Shown here: in pieces, positions 24,993-32,631 of the stretch
Numbering within the stretch: position 1 is the stretch's first letter
How the letters are laid out: each line of letters starts with the position of its first letter
Assembly (NCBI RefSeq): GCF_040545475.1
Contig: NZ_JBEPMA010000002.1
Span: 1-64,000 of the forward strand
From: Peptoniphilus_A olsenii
GTDB taxonomy: Bacteria > Bacillota > Clostridia > Tissierellales > Peptoniphilaceae
Length of the DNA: 64,000 nt
Direction of reading: 5' to 3'
Made by a program: the position numbers and the translations under genes
The notes under the pieces: model-generated
What the model was told of the DNA's origin: nothing
The model's database searches: none
What the model saw: only the letters and a program-made list of their open reading frames with translations

Positions 24993-25913
24993 TTATTTGA
25001 AAAAAAGCCCTATTTTATCCAATTTTTTGTAAATATCATCTATAAGATTTCCAAAATTTAGATAACCTTCATGCTCTTTTATTTTTAATAAGTAAAGTGA
25101 TTTTACAAAAATTGAAATAATCTCTTGCTCTGAATCTGGCGAGATATTATTGGCACTTTCAATCAAATTTTCCTTTAATTTTAAATACAAATCCTCATTT
25201 GTATTTAAATCATCTTGTACACAAAATCTTTCGATTTCATCTAAAAGCTCGTTTAATCCTTTTACCCCTGATTTTGGAATATAAACACAACTTTGATGAT
25301 TATAAATATCAAGCCTTGATAATTCATAAATAGGTATTTTTTTTACAATTTGAGACTCAAGACCTGCATCTGTAATTACAAAACAGGAATCTTCAGGTGC
25401 ATAAACTTCTTGCAATTTCAAAGATAAATCTGATGCAATTCTTTTGTTGTATACTTGTGTAACGAGAATATCTTTATTGGTCACAAAATCATTTTTGCTC
25501 GCATCAGAGTCTAAAAATATTAAACCATTTACTGCATCCCTACCTACTGCTGCTAAAACTGGCTCTATAAAAGATATTCCATTTATAATATTTAAATCTA
25601 CATCTTTATTTAAGAGCATGGCAACAGTTTTTTCTGCAACTAAAGGTGTGCCTGGAACAAAATAATTTATATCTTCATTTTTTGAATAATTAATTAAATT
25701 TTCTACAATACTTTCATAAACTTTTTCAAAAGATTCTTTATAATCATATAAATAGTCAAAAGAAATAAAGTTTATATTATTTTTATAAAAATATTCAACC
25801 GCTTCGTGTTTTTCTGTTCTTAAAAAATTTCTATTTCCATTATTTATAATTTTTACTGCTTCAAGAGTTAAATCTCTCTCGTTTGTAGCACCTAGCCCTA
25901 CTATATTAATCAT
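24993..25913 (-). CDS. YabN-type tetrapyrrole methylase / degenerate MazG protein
   Basis: 306 residues. Residues 1-215 match the tetrapyrrole (uroporphyrin-III C) methylase domain of YabN: INIVGLGATNERDLTLEAV, FLRTEKHEAVEYF, NYFVPGTPLVAEKTVAML, and ISFIEPVLAAVG. Normal YabN continues with a full MazG NTP pyrophosphohydrolase (about 480 in total). Here only about 90 residues follow (GLNELLDEIERF ... NFGNLIDDIYKKLDKI), without the metal-binding EExxE/ExxD set or the CPWDREQTH signature. The remaining protein is in a yabN-hup-rqcP-divIC neighbourhood, so the identity is secure but MazG activity is improbable. Confidence 0.85.
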   Translation of the reverse strand: MINIVGLGATNERDLTLEAVKIINNGNRNFLRTEKHEAVEYFYKNNINFISFDYLYDYKESFEKVYESIVENLINYSKNEDINYFVPGTPLVAEKTVAMLLNKDVDLNIINGISFIEPVLAAVGRDAVNGLIFLDSDASKNDFVTNKDILVTQVYNKRIASDLSLKLQEVYAPEDSCFVITDAGLESQIVKKIPIYELSRLDIYNHQSCVYIPKSGVKGLNELLDEIERFCVQDDLNTNEDLYLKLKENLIESANNISPDSEQEIISIFVKSLYLLKIKEHEGYLNFGNLIDDIYKKLDKIGLFFK

Positions 25914-26007
25914 AAAATATCACCTAAGTAATTATACCAAATAACAAATAAACTAAAACAATATAGAAATAAATGTTATAATATACTTAATAAAAGGAGG
26001 GATTATT

Positions 26008-26118
26008 TTGAGAATGTTTAGCTTTGTGCCTTTGTTTGGAGCTTTATTTCAAATACTTATTTTGGTGCTTGTTGTATTGGCTATTGTTGCACTAATTAAG
26101 TATATAAAGAATAATTAA
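26008..26118 (+). CDS. Small single-span membrane protein
   Basis: 36 residues from TTG (26008) or 34 from ATG (26014). A strong ribosome site AAAGGAGGG and a -10-like TATAAT near 25976 precede it. One membrane helix (LFQILILVLVVLAIVALI) and a basic end (KYIKNN). Monocistronic, converging on the RiPP operon. No homolog recognised; could be a stress or toxin-like micropeptide, but that is speculation. Confidence 0.55.
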   Translation: MRMFSFVPLFGALFQILILVLVVLAIVALIKYIKNN

Positions 26119-26224
26119 ATTCTATTTAATATTTAACCCTTTTAATAGGTTTTGGTAATCTTGGTAATAATTATAAATTTATTAATATTTTTATTTTATA
26201 AAACAAAATTTTTGCTTTAAAAAT

Positions 26225-26974
26225 CTATAAATCTTTGCGACTAAATTTTTGAATTGAAAAATATATTATAGAACTTATGCATATTAAAAATATTACTAAT
26301 TGTATCAATATATTCTCAATATTTATAATATTAGGAGCTTTTAGATTGAAATATCCTATTATAAATTTGTCTATACCTTTAGCTCTTGTCAATAATGATG
26401 TGATAACATAGACCCCAATTGAACTTAATGTGCCTATTATTGCACCTTTATCTACGGAAACAGACATTGCTAATATTACCAAAAAATATATTTCTAAAAA
26501 TCCAAATAATATTTGAACTAAAATTTCAAAATTGTCTTTTGTAAATAAGTTTCCACTGACCGCATAATCTGTTCCTTTGACAAATAATATATAAGCTAAT
26601 ATATTAAATGCTATATTTGTTAAAAAATAAAAAAGAGTCGTATAAATCATCGCTTTAAATTTGCCACATATTAGTTTTTTTCTGTTGGCTACTGGTGCAA
26701 CTTCAAGTATTATTTGTCCTTTTAAAATTTCGTCTCCCAATATTTTGGAACCAGCATACATCAGTATTATCATTGGGACTCCAAGTATAAAATAAAGTTG
26801 CCATATAGAAAACACATATCTATATATGTCAAATTGACCTTTAAAAGACACAAAACTCCATCCGAATTTTATGCCCGCTCCATAAAATATTGAAACTAAA
26901 TTAAGTAGTGTAATCAACAAAAAAGTGTTACTTTTTTTGAGTTTGAAAAGTTCTGCTTTAACTAGATTTTTCAT
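26225..26974 (-). CDS. ABC-2 type permease, likely peptide immunity subunit
   Basis: 249 residues, six hydrophobic segments, lantibiotic-immunity MutE/EpiE-like layout: MKNLVKAELFKLKKSNTFLLI start, GDEILKGQIILEVAPVANRKKLI in the first loop. Overlaps the ATPase gene by 17 bases. Last gene of the RiPP operon; by position it should expel the cell's own peptide from the membrane (inference). Confidence 0.8.
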   Translation of the reverse strand: MKNLVKAELFKLKKSNTFLLITLLNLVSIFYGAGIKFGWSFVSFKGQFDIYRYVFSIWQLYFILGVPMIILMYAGSKILGDEILKGQIILEVAPVANRKKLICGKFKAMIYTTLFYFLTNIAFNILAYILFVKGTDYAVSGNLFTKDNFEILVQILFGFLEIYFLVILAMSVSVDKGAIIGTLSSIGVYVITSLLTRAKGIDKFIIGYFNLKAPNIINIENILIQLVIFLICISSIIYFSIQKFSRKDL

Positions 26975-27842
26975 TTTTCACCTCATTAAATACTTTATTT
27001 ATAGAATCCATTTCAATACTAATATCTGCTATATCAATGTCTTGATTCGATAATAATTTTAAGATTCTATTGAGCTCATTTTTTTCTTTTATTACAATTT
27101 TATTGTCTATTGTAACAATACTTTGTTTATCTATTTTTAAATTTTCTATATTTTTTGATAACTCCAATATATATAATTTATTCTTATTCAAGTTATGATT
27201 TTCTATTTTTTTATCTTTTATAAATAAGAATCTATCGCACAATTCATCTATTTCTTTCATTTGATGTGATGATATGAGAAGTGCAATTTCTTCCTTTTCT
27301 ACAATTTCTTTTATGAATTTTTTAACGCCTTCTATACCTTTTGGATCAAGCCCTACAAATGGTTCGTCTAATATAAGTAGTTTTACATCACATAACAAAG
27401 CTAAGGTTAGACTAAGTCTTTGTTTCATGCCAAATGAGTATTCTGATACTTTTTTGTTTACATCTTTTAGTCCCACAAGTTCTAATAAATAATTGGCTCT
27501 ATCCCAGATTTCTTTTTCATTTTTTATATTTCTATAAAGTATTTGAATTTTAATATTTTCTTTGGCTGTTAAATGCTCATAAAGTCTAGTATCTATTAAA
27601 AATCCTATTTTACTCATCAATTCATGATTGTTTGTATAAGAAGTATTATTAAAAAATTTTACTTCACCACTATCTTTATAAATAAAGCCGAGTATCAATT
27701 TCATAAGAGTGGTTTTACCTGCTCCATTTGCACCAACAAGTCCCACTATTTCTCTAGGTTTCAAACTAAAACTAACATTATCAAGAATTAATACATCTTT
27801 ATATGACTTTTTCAAGTTTTTTATTTCTAAAATCTTTTCCAT
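26958..27842 (-). CDS. ABC transporter ATPase (BcrA/immunity type)
   Basis: 294 residues from the ATG with GGAGAA. Walker A VGANGAGKTTLMKL (about 38), signature SFGMKQRLSLTLALL (about 135), Walker B KLLILDEPFVGLDPKG, switch His in SSHQMKEI. The C-terminal 80 residues are the typical variable regulatory part. Pairs with the ABC-2 permease downstream. Its start lies within the end of the exporter gene (44-base overlap). Confidence 0.88.
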   Translation of the reverse strand: MEKILEIKNLKKSYKDVLILDNVSFSLKPREIVGLVGANGAGKTTLMKLILGFIYKDSGEVKFFNNTSYTNNHELMSKIGFLIDTRLYEHLTAKENIKIQILYRNIKNEKEIWDRANYLLELVGLKDVNKKVSEYSFGMKQRLSLTLALLCDVKLLILDEPFVGLDPKGIEGVKKFIKEIVEKEEIALLISSHQMKEIDELCDRFLFIKDKKIENHNLNKNKLYILELSKNIENLKIDKQSIVTIDNKIVIKEKNELNRILKLLSNQDIDIADISIEMDSINKVFNEVKNEKSS

Positions 27843-29502
27843 ATAATTCTCCAAAATTTCTATAAAAATAATTTTTATTTTCTAATAATTTATTCAAACT
27901 ACCTTTTTCTATAATTTTGCCATTATCCATACATATTATTTCATCAGCTTTAATTAAATTATGATAATTTATTTTATGTGTAACCATAACAATTGTTTTT
28001 TCTTCTAAATTAAAAATTCTATCTTCTAAAATTCTTGAACTTTTTGGGTCAAGAGATGAATTTAGCTCATCTAACAAAATAACTTCTGTATTATTAAGAA
28101 TTGCTCTTGCAAGTGCAAGCTTTTTTCTCTCACCACCTGATAAAGCTTCAGCCAAATTTAAATCAGGCATATTATTTCTTTCTTTTAAATCTTCCAGTAG
28201 CGAAAATTTAATTGCATTTTTTATTTCTTCATGAGGATAATCTTTGTATAGAGTAATATTATTTACAAGTGAATCATTAAATATGAAAGTATCTTGAGAT
28301 ACAAAAGAGACGATTTTGGATATACTCTCGTGCATAGAATATTCATTCCCATTTAGATAAATCTCTCCCGATGTGTTTGCAAGTATGTTAGAGAGAATTT
28401 TTAATAAAGTAGATTTACCACTACCACTACTCCCCAAAATCACATATTTTTTATTTTTCTCAATTTTTAAATTTATATTATCAAGTGAAAAATTTGAATT
28501 ATCATGTGTATAACATAAATTATTTAGTTCTATTGAATCAAAATTTTTTTCATTTATATAAAAACTATCTGCATTAGAATAATTTAATAGTTTTATTATT
28601 TTATTTTTAATTTTTTTAGCTCCACTAATTTCCATAATAGCAGTAGTGGACTCGCCAATTGGTCCCATTATTATGTTTATTACTTGAGTTATGGCAATTA
28701 ATTCTCCTACTGATAACTTGCCATTTATTACAAAATATCCTCCTAACGAGAATGATATTGCTATTATTATATAATTTCCTAGACCTATTATCTGCGAATA
28801 TAACCCCAAATTTCTATTAAATAAGTATAATGACCTCTCTAATTCTTCTAGGGATGTGTCAAACTGTTTCAAAATTTTAGTTTCTATTCCATAGCTATGG
28901 ATTAAATCCATTGATTCAAAAATATCTTTTATCTTACCCAAGAATTTATCTTTATTTTTTGAATACATTGAACTTAATTCATCAATGTTTTTACCCAGTA
29001 CAAAAGGCAAAAATAATATTAAAAGTGAACAGAAAATCATGATAAACGCCATCTGCTTATTCAATTTTATTAAATAAATAAGCCCAAAAACAATCAACAT
29101 ACTGTTTTTTAAAATATTTAACATATTCTCAAAATAATGATTATCTATAATATTTAAATCAGTTTCAAATATATTAATCTTTTCTGATGGAAGAGTCATA
29201 GTAAAATCTTTATGTTTCATTCTAAAAAAACTTTCAATTATATCGCTTTTTATAGATTTATGGATGTCTTTTTTTAATTTAGAATTTGAAAGCACTAAAA
29301 AATAAGACAATATAAAATTAATTATAAATGAACTAATTAAAAACCAAATACTATTCTGAAAGGTGGACGAGTCATTAATTATCATACTATCTACAATTTT
29401 TTGGATATTTATAACGATAAATATACTAAATAAACTTGTAATTATAGAAAGTATAACTATCAAAACTATTCTTAATTTTTGTGAGTAAAGATATTTTTTC
29501 AT
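27799..29502 (-). CDS. ABC exporter (fused permease-ATPase) for the RiPP
   Basis: 567 residues from the ATG behind GGAGG. Six membrane helices (about 8-290) and an ATPase: Walker A GSSGSGKST (about 358), signature LSGGERKKLALAR (about 460), Walker B VILLDEL, H-loop VTHKINYHN. It has no N-terminal C39 peptidase domain, so it cannot trim a leader itself. Directly follows the two precursor peptides; a hairpin at 29519-29549 lies between. Confidence 0.88.
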   Translation of the reverse strand: MKKYLYSQKLRIVLIVILSIITSLFSIFIVINIQKIVDSMIINDSSTFQNSIWFLISSFIINFILSYFLVLSNSKLKKDIHKSIKSDIIESFFRMKHKDFTMTLPSEKINIFETDLNIIDNHYFENMLNILKNSMLIVFGLIYLIKLNKQMAFIMIFCSLLILFLPFVLGKNIDELSSMYSKNKDKFLGKIKDIFESMDLIHSYGIETKILKQFDTSLEELERSLYLFNRNLGLYSQIIGLGNYIIIAISFSLGGYFVINGKLSVGELIAITQVINIIMGPIGESTTAIMEISGAKKIKNKIIKLLNYSNADSFYINEKNFDSIELNNLCYTHDNSNFSLDNINLKIEKNKKYVILGSSGSGKSTLLKILSNILANTSGEIYLNGNEYSMHESISKIVSFVSQDTFIFNDSLVNNITLYKDYPHEEIKNAIKFSLLEDLKERNNMPDLNLAEALSGGERKKLALARAILNNTEVILLDELNSSLDPKSSRILEDRIFNLEEKTIVMVTHKINYHNLIKADEIICMDNGKIIEKGSLNKLLENKNYFYRNFGELYGKDFRNKKLEKVI

Positions 29503-29518
29503 ATACACCTCCATATAA

Positions 29519-29549
29519 AAATTTGGCATCTAGATGAGACACCAAATTT
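29519..29549 (-). terminator. Leaky terminator-like hairpin after the precursor genes
   Basis: On the minus strand AAATTTGG ... CCAAATTT followed by TTATATGG, that is a stem with a short T-run. It would raise precursor mRNA over the transporter mRNA. Confidence 0.5.
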
Positions 29550-29582
29550 ATATATGAATCTTTTAAAATTAGTAAAATATTT

Positions 29583-29684
29583 TTACGCTGACCATTTTTT
29601 GCCAGAGTATCCTACTGAACCACAAACTACCATCCCTACTGATGCACAGCCTGCGTTGTTTTTCTTTAATGATTTGAATAACAT
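29583..29684 (-). CDS. RiPP precursor peptide, copy 2
   Basis: 33 residues; protein sequence identical to copy 1. ATG preceded by AAGGAGG that overlaps the stop codon of copy 1. A basic N-terminal part (MLFKSLKKNNAG) precedes a Gly/Val/Ser-rich region with Cys13 and Cys21 and ends GYSGKKWSA. At DNA level it differs from copy 1 at four codons (Tyr26, Ser27, Gly28, Ala33), all synonymous. The neighbours (radical SAM/SPASM enzyme, exporter, immunity ABC) indicate a thioether- or other C-cross-linked peptide. Class is not recognised. Confidence 0.85.
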   Translation of the reverse strand: MLFKSLKKNNAGCASVGMVVCGSVGYSGKKWSA

Positions 29685-29695
29685 GTTTTACCTCC

Positions 29696-29797
29696 TTATG
29701 CTGACCATTTTTTACCTGAATATCCTACTGAACCACAAACTACCATCCCTACTGATGCACAGCCTGCGTTGTTTTTCTTTAATGATTTGAATAACAT
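29696..29797 (-). CDS. RiPP precursor peptide, copy 1
   Basis: 33 residues, with a strong GGAGGTG ribosome site 8 bases upstream. MLFKSLKKNNAG is a short basic putative leader; Cys13 and Cys21 lie 8 apart within AGCASVG and VVCGSVG. There is no GG cleavage motif of the usual kind; AG before Cys13 is the nearest candidate. Lies right behind the radical SAM gene pair. Too short for standard gene finders and easily missed. Confidence 0.88.
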   Translation of the reverse strand: MLFKSLKKNNAGCASVGMVVCGSVGYSGKKWSA

Positions 29798-29839
29798 ATA
29801 TTTCACCTCCTTCAAATTTATGGATTTTAAAAAACCCAA

Positions 29840-30214
29840 TTAATTATTTATATGAACATTTAAAATGTCATATACTTTTTTATTAGAGCTAAGCCCTGTT
29901 AATATATTCCAATTTACATAAAAGTATATTATCTCTTTATTTTTTAATAATAGTCTTATAGGTTTAGCTGATTTTACAAAAGCTAACCTAGATTGAGTTG
30001 CAAAATTCATAGAAGATACTACATCGTCATTTTCCAAAGATATATCTTCAATTTCATTAAATTGTATAATTCTATATCCTTTAAATTCTATATGCTCATC
30101 AGATATAATGAACTGACCACTGTATTTAAAAAGATTTTTTGCATTAAATCTAGTCATAAAATTTTTATTTTTACTTATTATATCTTCTCTTGAAGAAGCA
30201 ATATATTTATCCAT
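29840..30214 (-). CDS. Small protein of the RiPP operon
   Basis: 124 residues from the second ATG (30214), placed 7 bases after GGGA; ATG 30220 is also possible. Beta-rich pattern (GQFIISDEHIEFKGYRIIQFNEIEDISL, here split over two strands) looks like a PH-like or GRAM-type domain. No catalytic motif seen. Overlaps the maturase stop by 8 bases, so the two are translationally coupled; a leader-binding or immunity role is possible. Not recognised. Confidence 0.7.
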   Translation of the reverse strand: MDKYIASSREDIISKNKNFMTRFNAKNLFKYSGQFIISDEHIEFKGYRIIQFNEIEDISLENDDVVSSMNFATQSRLAFVKSAKPIRLLLKNKEIIYFYVNWNILTGLSSNKKVYDILNVHINN

Positions 30215-31427
30215 TGACATTTCCCGCAACTAAATTATTCATAATTTCACTGAAAAAATCATAATACATTGGACAAAATGGATCCCTTGATGTAATCTTA
30301 TCTGTATTTAGATATGCCCTTGCTCTACAACCACCGCCACATAGATATTTAAATTCACAGTTTCTGCATCCATTTATATCATCTACTGTTATACTATATT
30401 CTTTGTTTTCATTATTTATAAGCAAATTCAATGCATCTCCTTTTAAAAGATTTCCAATTTTAAATTCATCTTCCATCAACATATGACATGGATATAGCGA
30501 ACCATCCGTACCTACAGAAATTATTTGCTCGCCCGTTTTACAATTACATTTTCCTTCAAGAGAATTGTCCAAAGGTGCATCTAAAACCTCTATTTCATTT
30601 ACTCTATAATAATCTACAATCTTTTTAAGATCATCGTCATTTAACACAAACTCTTTATTTTTTTCATCTGGTTTTACCGTAAATAAACTAAAACTTATAT
30701 TAGTATCTAATTTTTTTGAAAGTTTAGTATATTCATTTATATAATCTATATTTTGGTGATTTATAGTGGGCAAAATAGACAGATTAATCTTCAATTCCTT
30801 TGCTTTTTTTATAAAATACATTATCCTATCAAAAATTTTTTCTTCTCTTAGAAATGCTCTACAATCGGAACTATAAGTATCGAGAGAAACCGAAAGAATA
30901 TCTAAATGTTTTGCCATGTTTTCTAAAAGATTAAAATCATGGATAGTGCCATTTGTTATCACTATTAAATTTTTTGGTTTAAGTTGATTTTTTATTTTTT
31001 CTAATATTTTATCTAAATCTTTTCGAATCATCGGCTCCCCACCAGAGATAATAATATTTTCCAGTTTTAAAGATTTTAAATTATCTATAACTTTGTTTAA
31101 ATCATCTAATGATAATTCTTGTTTGTCATATCGCTCGTCCGCTGAATAGCAACCATTGCACTTTAAATTACATCTATCAGTTATGTGTATATAAGCATTT
31201 TTGGGTGAATAATCTCTTCCAAAGTCATTATTTTTTTTAATAAATTCATTTTCCACCAAAAAATTATATAAATTTTCGTTGACTGTATTATCTTCTAAGA
31301 TTTCTAGATAATCATTAAAAGTTTTATCGTCAAGCCCTACTACAGCTGAATTTTCTGTGTTAATCAAAAGATTAGCACCTTTAATTTTCTGTGTCTTAAT
31401 ATTTGGATTTTTAAACATATCTTTCAC
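30207..31427 (-). CDS. Radical SAM/SPASM peptide maturase
   Basis: 406 residues. Residues 10-80 (GANLLINTENSAVVGLDD ... LVENEFIKK) resemble a PqqD-type RiPP recognition element. Radical SAM motif CNLKCNGC (about residue 91), then the SAM-binding IISGGEP. SPASM region: CNCKTGEQIISVG, PCHMLMEDEFKIGNL and CRNCEFKYLCGGGCRARA, ending with DPFCPMYY, enough cysteines for two auxiliary Fe-S clusters. Family knowledge: such enzymes install sulfur-to-carbon or carbon-carbon links on precursor peptides. Start overlaps the preceding gene by 17 bases. Confidence 0.92.
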   Translation of the reverse strand: MKDMFKNPNIKTQKIKGANLLINTENSAVVGLDDKTFNDYLEILEDNTVNENLYNFLVENEFIKKNNDFGRDYSPKNAYIHITDRCNLKCNGCYSADERYDKQELSLDDLNKVIDNLKSLKLENIIISGGEPMIRKDLDKILEKIKNQLKPKNLIVITNGTIHDFNLLENMAKHLDILSVSLDTYSSDCRAFLREEKIFDRIMYFIKKAKELKINLSILPTINHQNIDYINEYTKLSKKLDTNISFSLFTVKPDEKNKEFVLNDDDLKKIVDYYRVNEIEVLDAPLDNSLEGKCNCKTGEQIISVGTDGSLYPCHMLMEDEFKIGNLLKGDALNLLINNENKEYSITVDDINGCRNCEFKYLCGGGCRARAYLNTDKITSRDPFCPMYYDFFSEIMNNLVAGNVNG

Positions 31428-31854
31428 CTGCTTTTTCTGATATTTTTGTAAATATTAATATGAAAGCAAATACAAGAAAGAAATTTATTAAACCTGCAGT
31501 AAAAATTGATTGACTACTTACATTAGTTATTTCTATTGATGAATTGTTCGTAAGATTTTGAGAGTTGCGTGCTATTGTATCAAAATCTAAGTCTATAAAC
31601 CTGATAAAAAATACATAACATGCCGAATATATAAAAGACAGAATCGCAGAAACAATTATTTTTGTTTTCTCACCTTGAACATTTAATATATTAATAATTG
31701 AAGAACCCATTACCGATGAAATAAGTACTGGTAAAATAGCTCCAAATACTAAAAATGTTATAACATTTAATGAGTCTACATTCGTCGAAATTTTTAATGT
31801 GATTGCAATTAATGTTATTAGAGAAATTAATAAACTAATAATGCTTTTTTTCAT
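31411..31854 (-). CDS. Membrane protein of the RiPP operon
   Basis: 147 residues, four predicted membrane helices (about 5-22, 31-50, 66-88, 116-136) and a Ser/Asn-rich outer loop (RNSQNLTNNSSIEITN). No recognised family. Between the CPBP protease and the maturase; an immunity or sensing role would fit. Confidence 0.7.
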   Translation of the reverse strand: MKKSIISLLISLITLIAITLKISTNVDSLNVITFLVFGAILPVLISSVMGSSIINILNVQGEKTKIIVSAILSFIYSACYVFFIRFIDLDFDTIARNSQNLTNNSSIEITNVSSQSIFTAGLINFFLVFAFILIFTKISEKAGERYV

Positions 31855-31862
31855 AAAACCTC

Positions 31863-32486
31863 CTAAATAATCATTACAATTAAATTGTATATTGTGTGTA
31901 CGACAATTGTTAAACTTAAACTCTTTGTCTTTACATATATTCCTGATAATAGAAGTGCCAAAGGTAGTCTATAGCATAAATTTGTTACTAAAACTTCATT
32001 GTTGTGAAGAATAAATGCAAAAACAAGACTCGATACTATACAAGAAGCTAAAACACTCATCTTTTTTCCTAACAAATTAATTAAAAGATGTCTGTAGATG
32101 TATTCCTCTCCTATAGCGACAAATAAATAATGTATTATCCAAAAAACTACAAAATTCAAATCGAGTTTTGAACTAAAGGTGAAAATATAAAACACCAAGA
32201 ATAATACAAAAACCAAAATAGAAGTTTTTAGATATCTAAATATATCAAGATTGTCATTTACTTTTAAAAATTTTAATAATATTTTCGGAAGTATTAAAAA
32301 CGAAATCACCGTTGGTAATGTCATCATTAAAAAGGGGCTTTCTACATTTAATACTGAAGAAAAAATAATCAGTGCTAATAGTGACATCAAATTTATTACT
32401 ACTAATGCCAAAGCTATAATTAATGGATTTTTTTCATTTATATCTAAAAAATTTAAATCATAATCTTTGTCTCTTTCTATCTCCAT
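31863..32486 (-). CDS. CPBP intramembrane metalloprotease (Abi/MroQ-like)
   Basis: 207 residues from the ATG preceded by GAGGTGAGG. Seven or so membrane helices. CPBP motifs: GEEYIYRHLL (EExxxR), FAFILHNNE (FxxxH) and HTIYNLI (HxxxN). The family includes bacteriocin immunity proteins and MroQ, which acts in agr peptide processing. As the exporter lacks a peptidase domain, this is a candidate for leader removal (inference). First gene of the RiPP operon. Confidence 0.85.
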   Translation of the reverse strand: MEIERDKDYDLNFLDINEKNPLIIALALVVINLMSLLALIIFSSVLNVESPFLMMTLPTVISFLILPKILLKFLKVNDNLDIFRYLKTSILVFVLFLVFYIFTFSSKLDLNFVVFWIIHYLFVAIGEEYIYRHLLINLLGKKMSVLASCIVSSLVFAFILHNNEVLVTNLCYRLPLALLLSGIYVKTKSLSLTIVVHTIYNLIVMII

Positions 32487-32511
32487 ACACCTCACCTCAA
32501 CTTTCAATTAG

Positions 32512-32558
32512 ATTATATTAGATTTTTTTATACATATTTCTAAAATGTATTAAACAGT
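32512..32558 (-). promoter_or_regulatory. Promoter of the RiPP operon with putative LytTR-type repeats
   Basis: Minus-strand -10 TATAAT at 32517-32512, 19-base 5' UTR, no -35 match at 17 bases. Two imperfect direct repeats, ACTGTTTAA (32558-32550) and ATGTATAA (32535-32528), start 22 to 23 bases apart, the spacing expected for a LytTR-domain regulator. The weak -35 fits an activated promoter. Confidence 0.45.
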
Positions 32559-32575
32559 ATCAAAAATTGTATTAA

Positions 32576-32607
32576 AAAAACTCCCTAAAAATAGGAAGTT
32601 TTGTATT
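32576..32607 (-). terminator. Terminator of the two-component operon
   Basis: AAAACTTCCTA / TAGGGAGTTTT stem (one mismatch) then TTTAATAC on the minus strand. Confidence 0.75.
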
Positions 32608-32631
32608 AATTAAAATATTTATTTAAATATA

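Noticed and set aside
29554..29790. Plus-strand 78-residue ORF across the peptide genes
   Set aside because: Created by the tandem duplication on the opposite strand; no ribosome site, whereas the minus-strand peptides have two strong ones and only silent differences.
29583..29797. Precursor peptides as AgrD-type pheromone
   Set aside because: No AgrB is present, no AgrD-like amphipathic leader or acidic tail, and a radical SAM enzyme adjoins.
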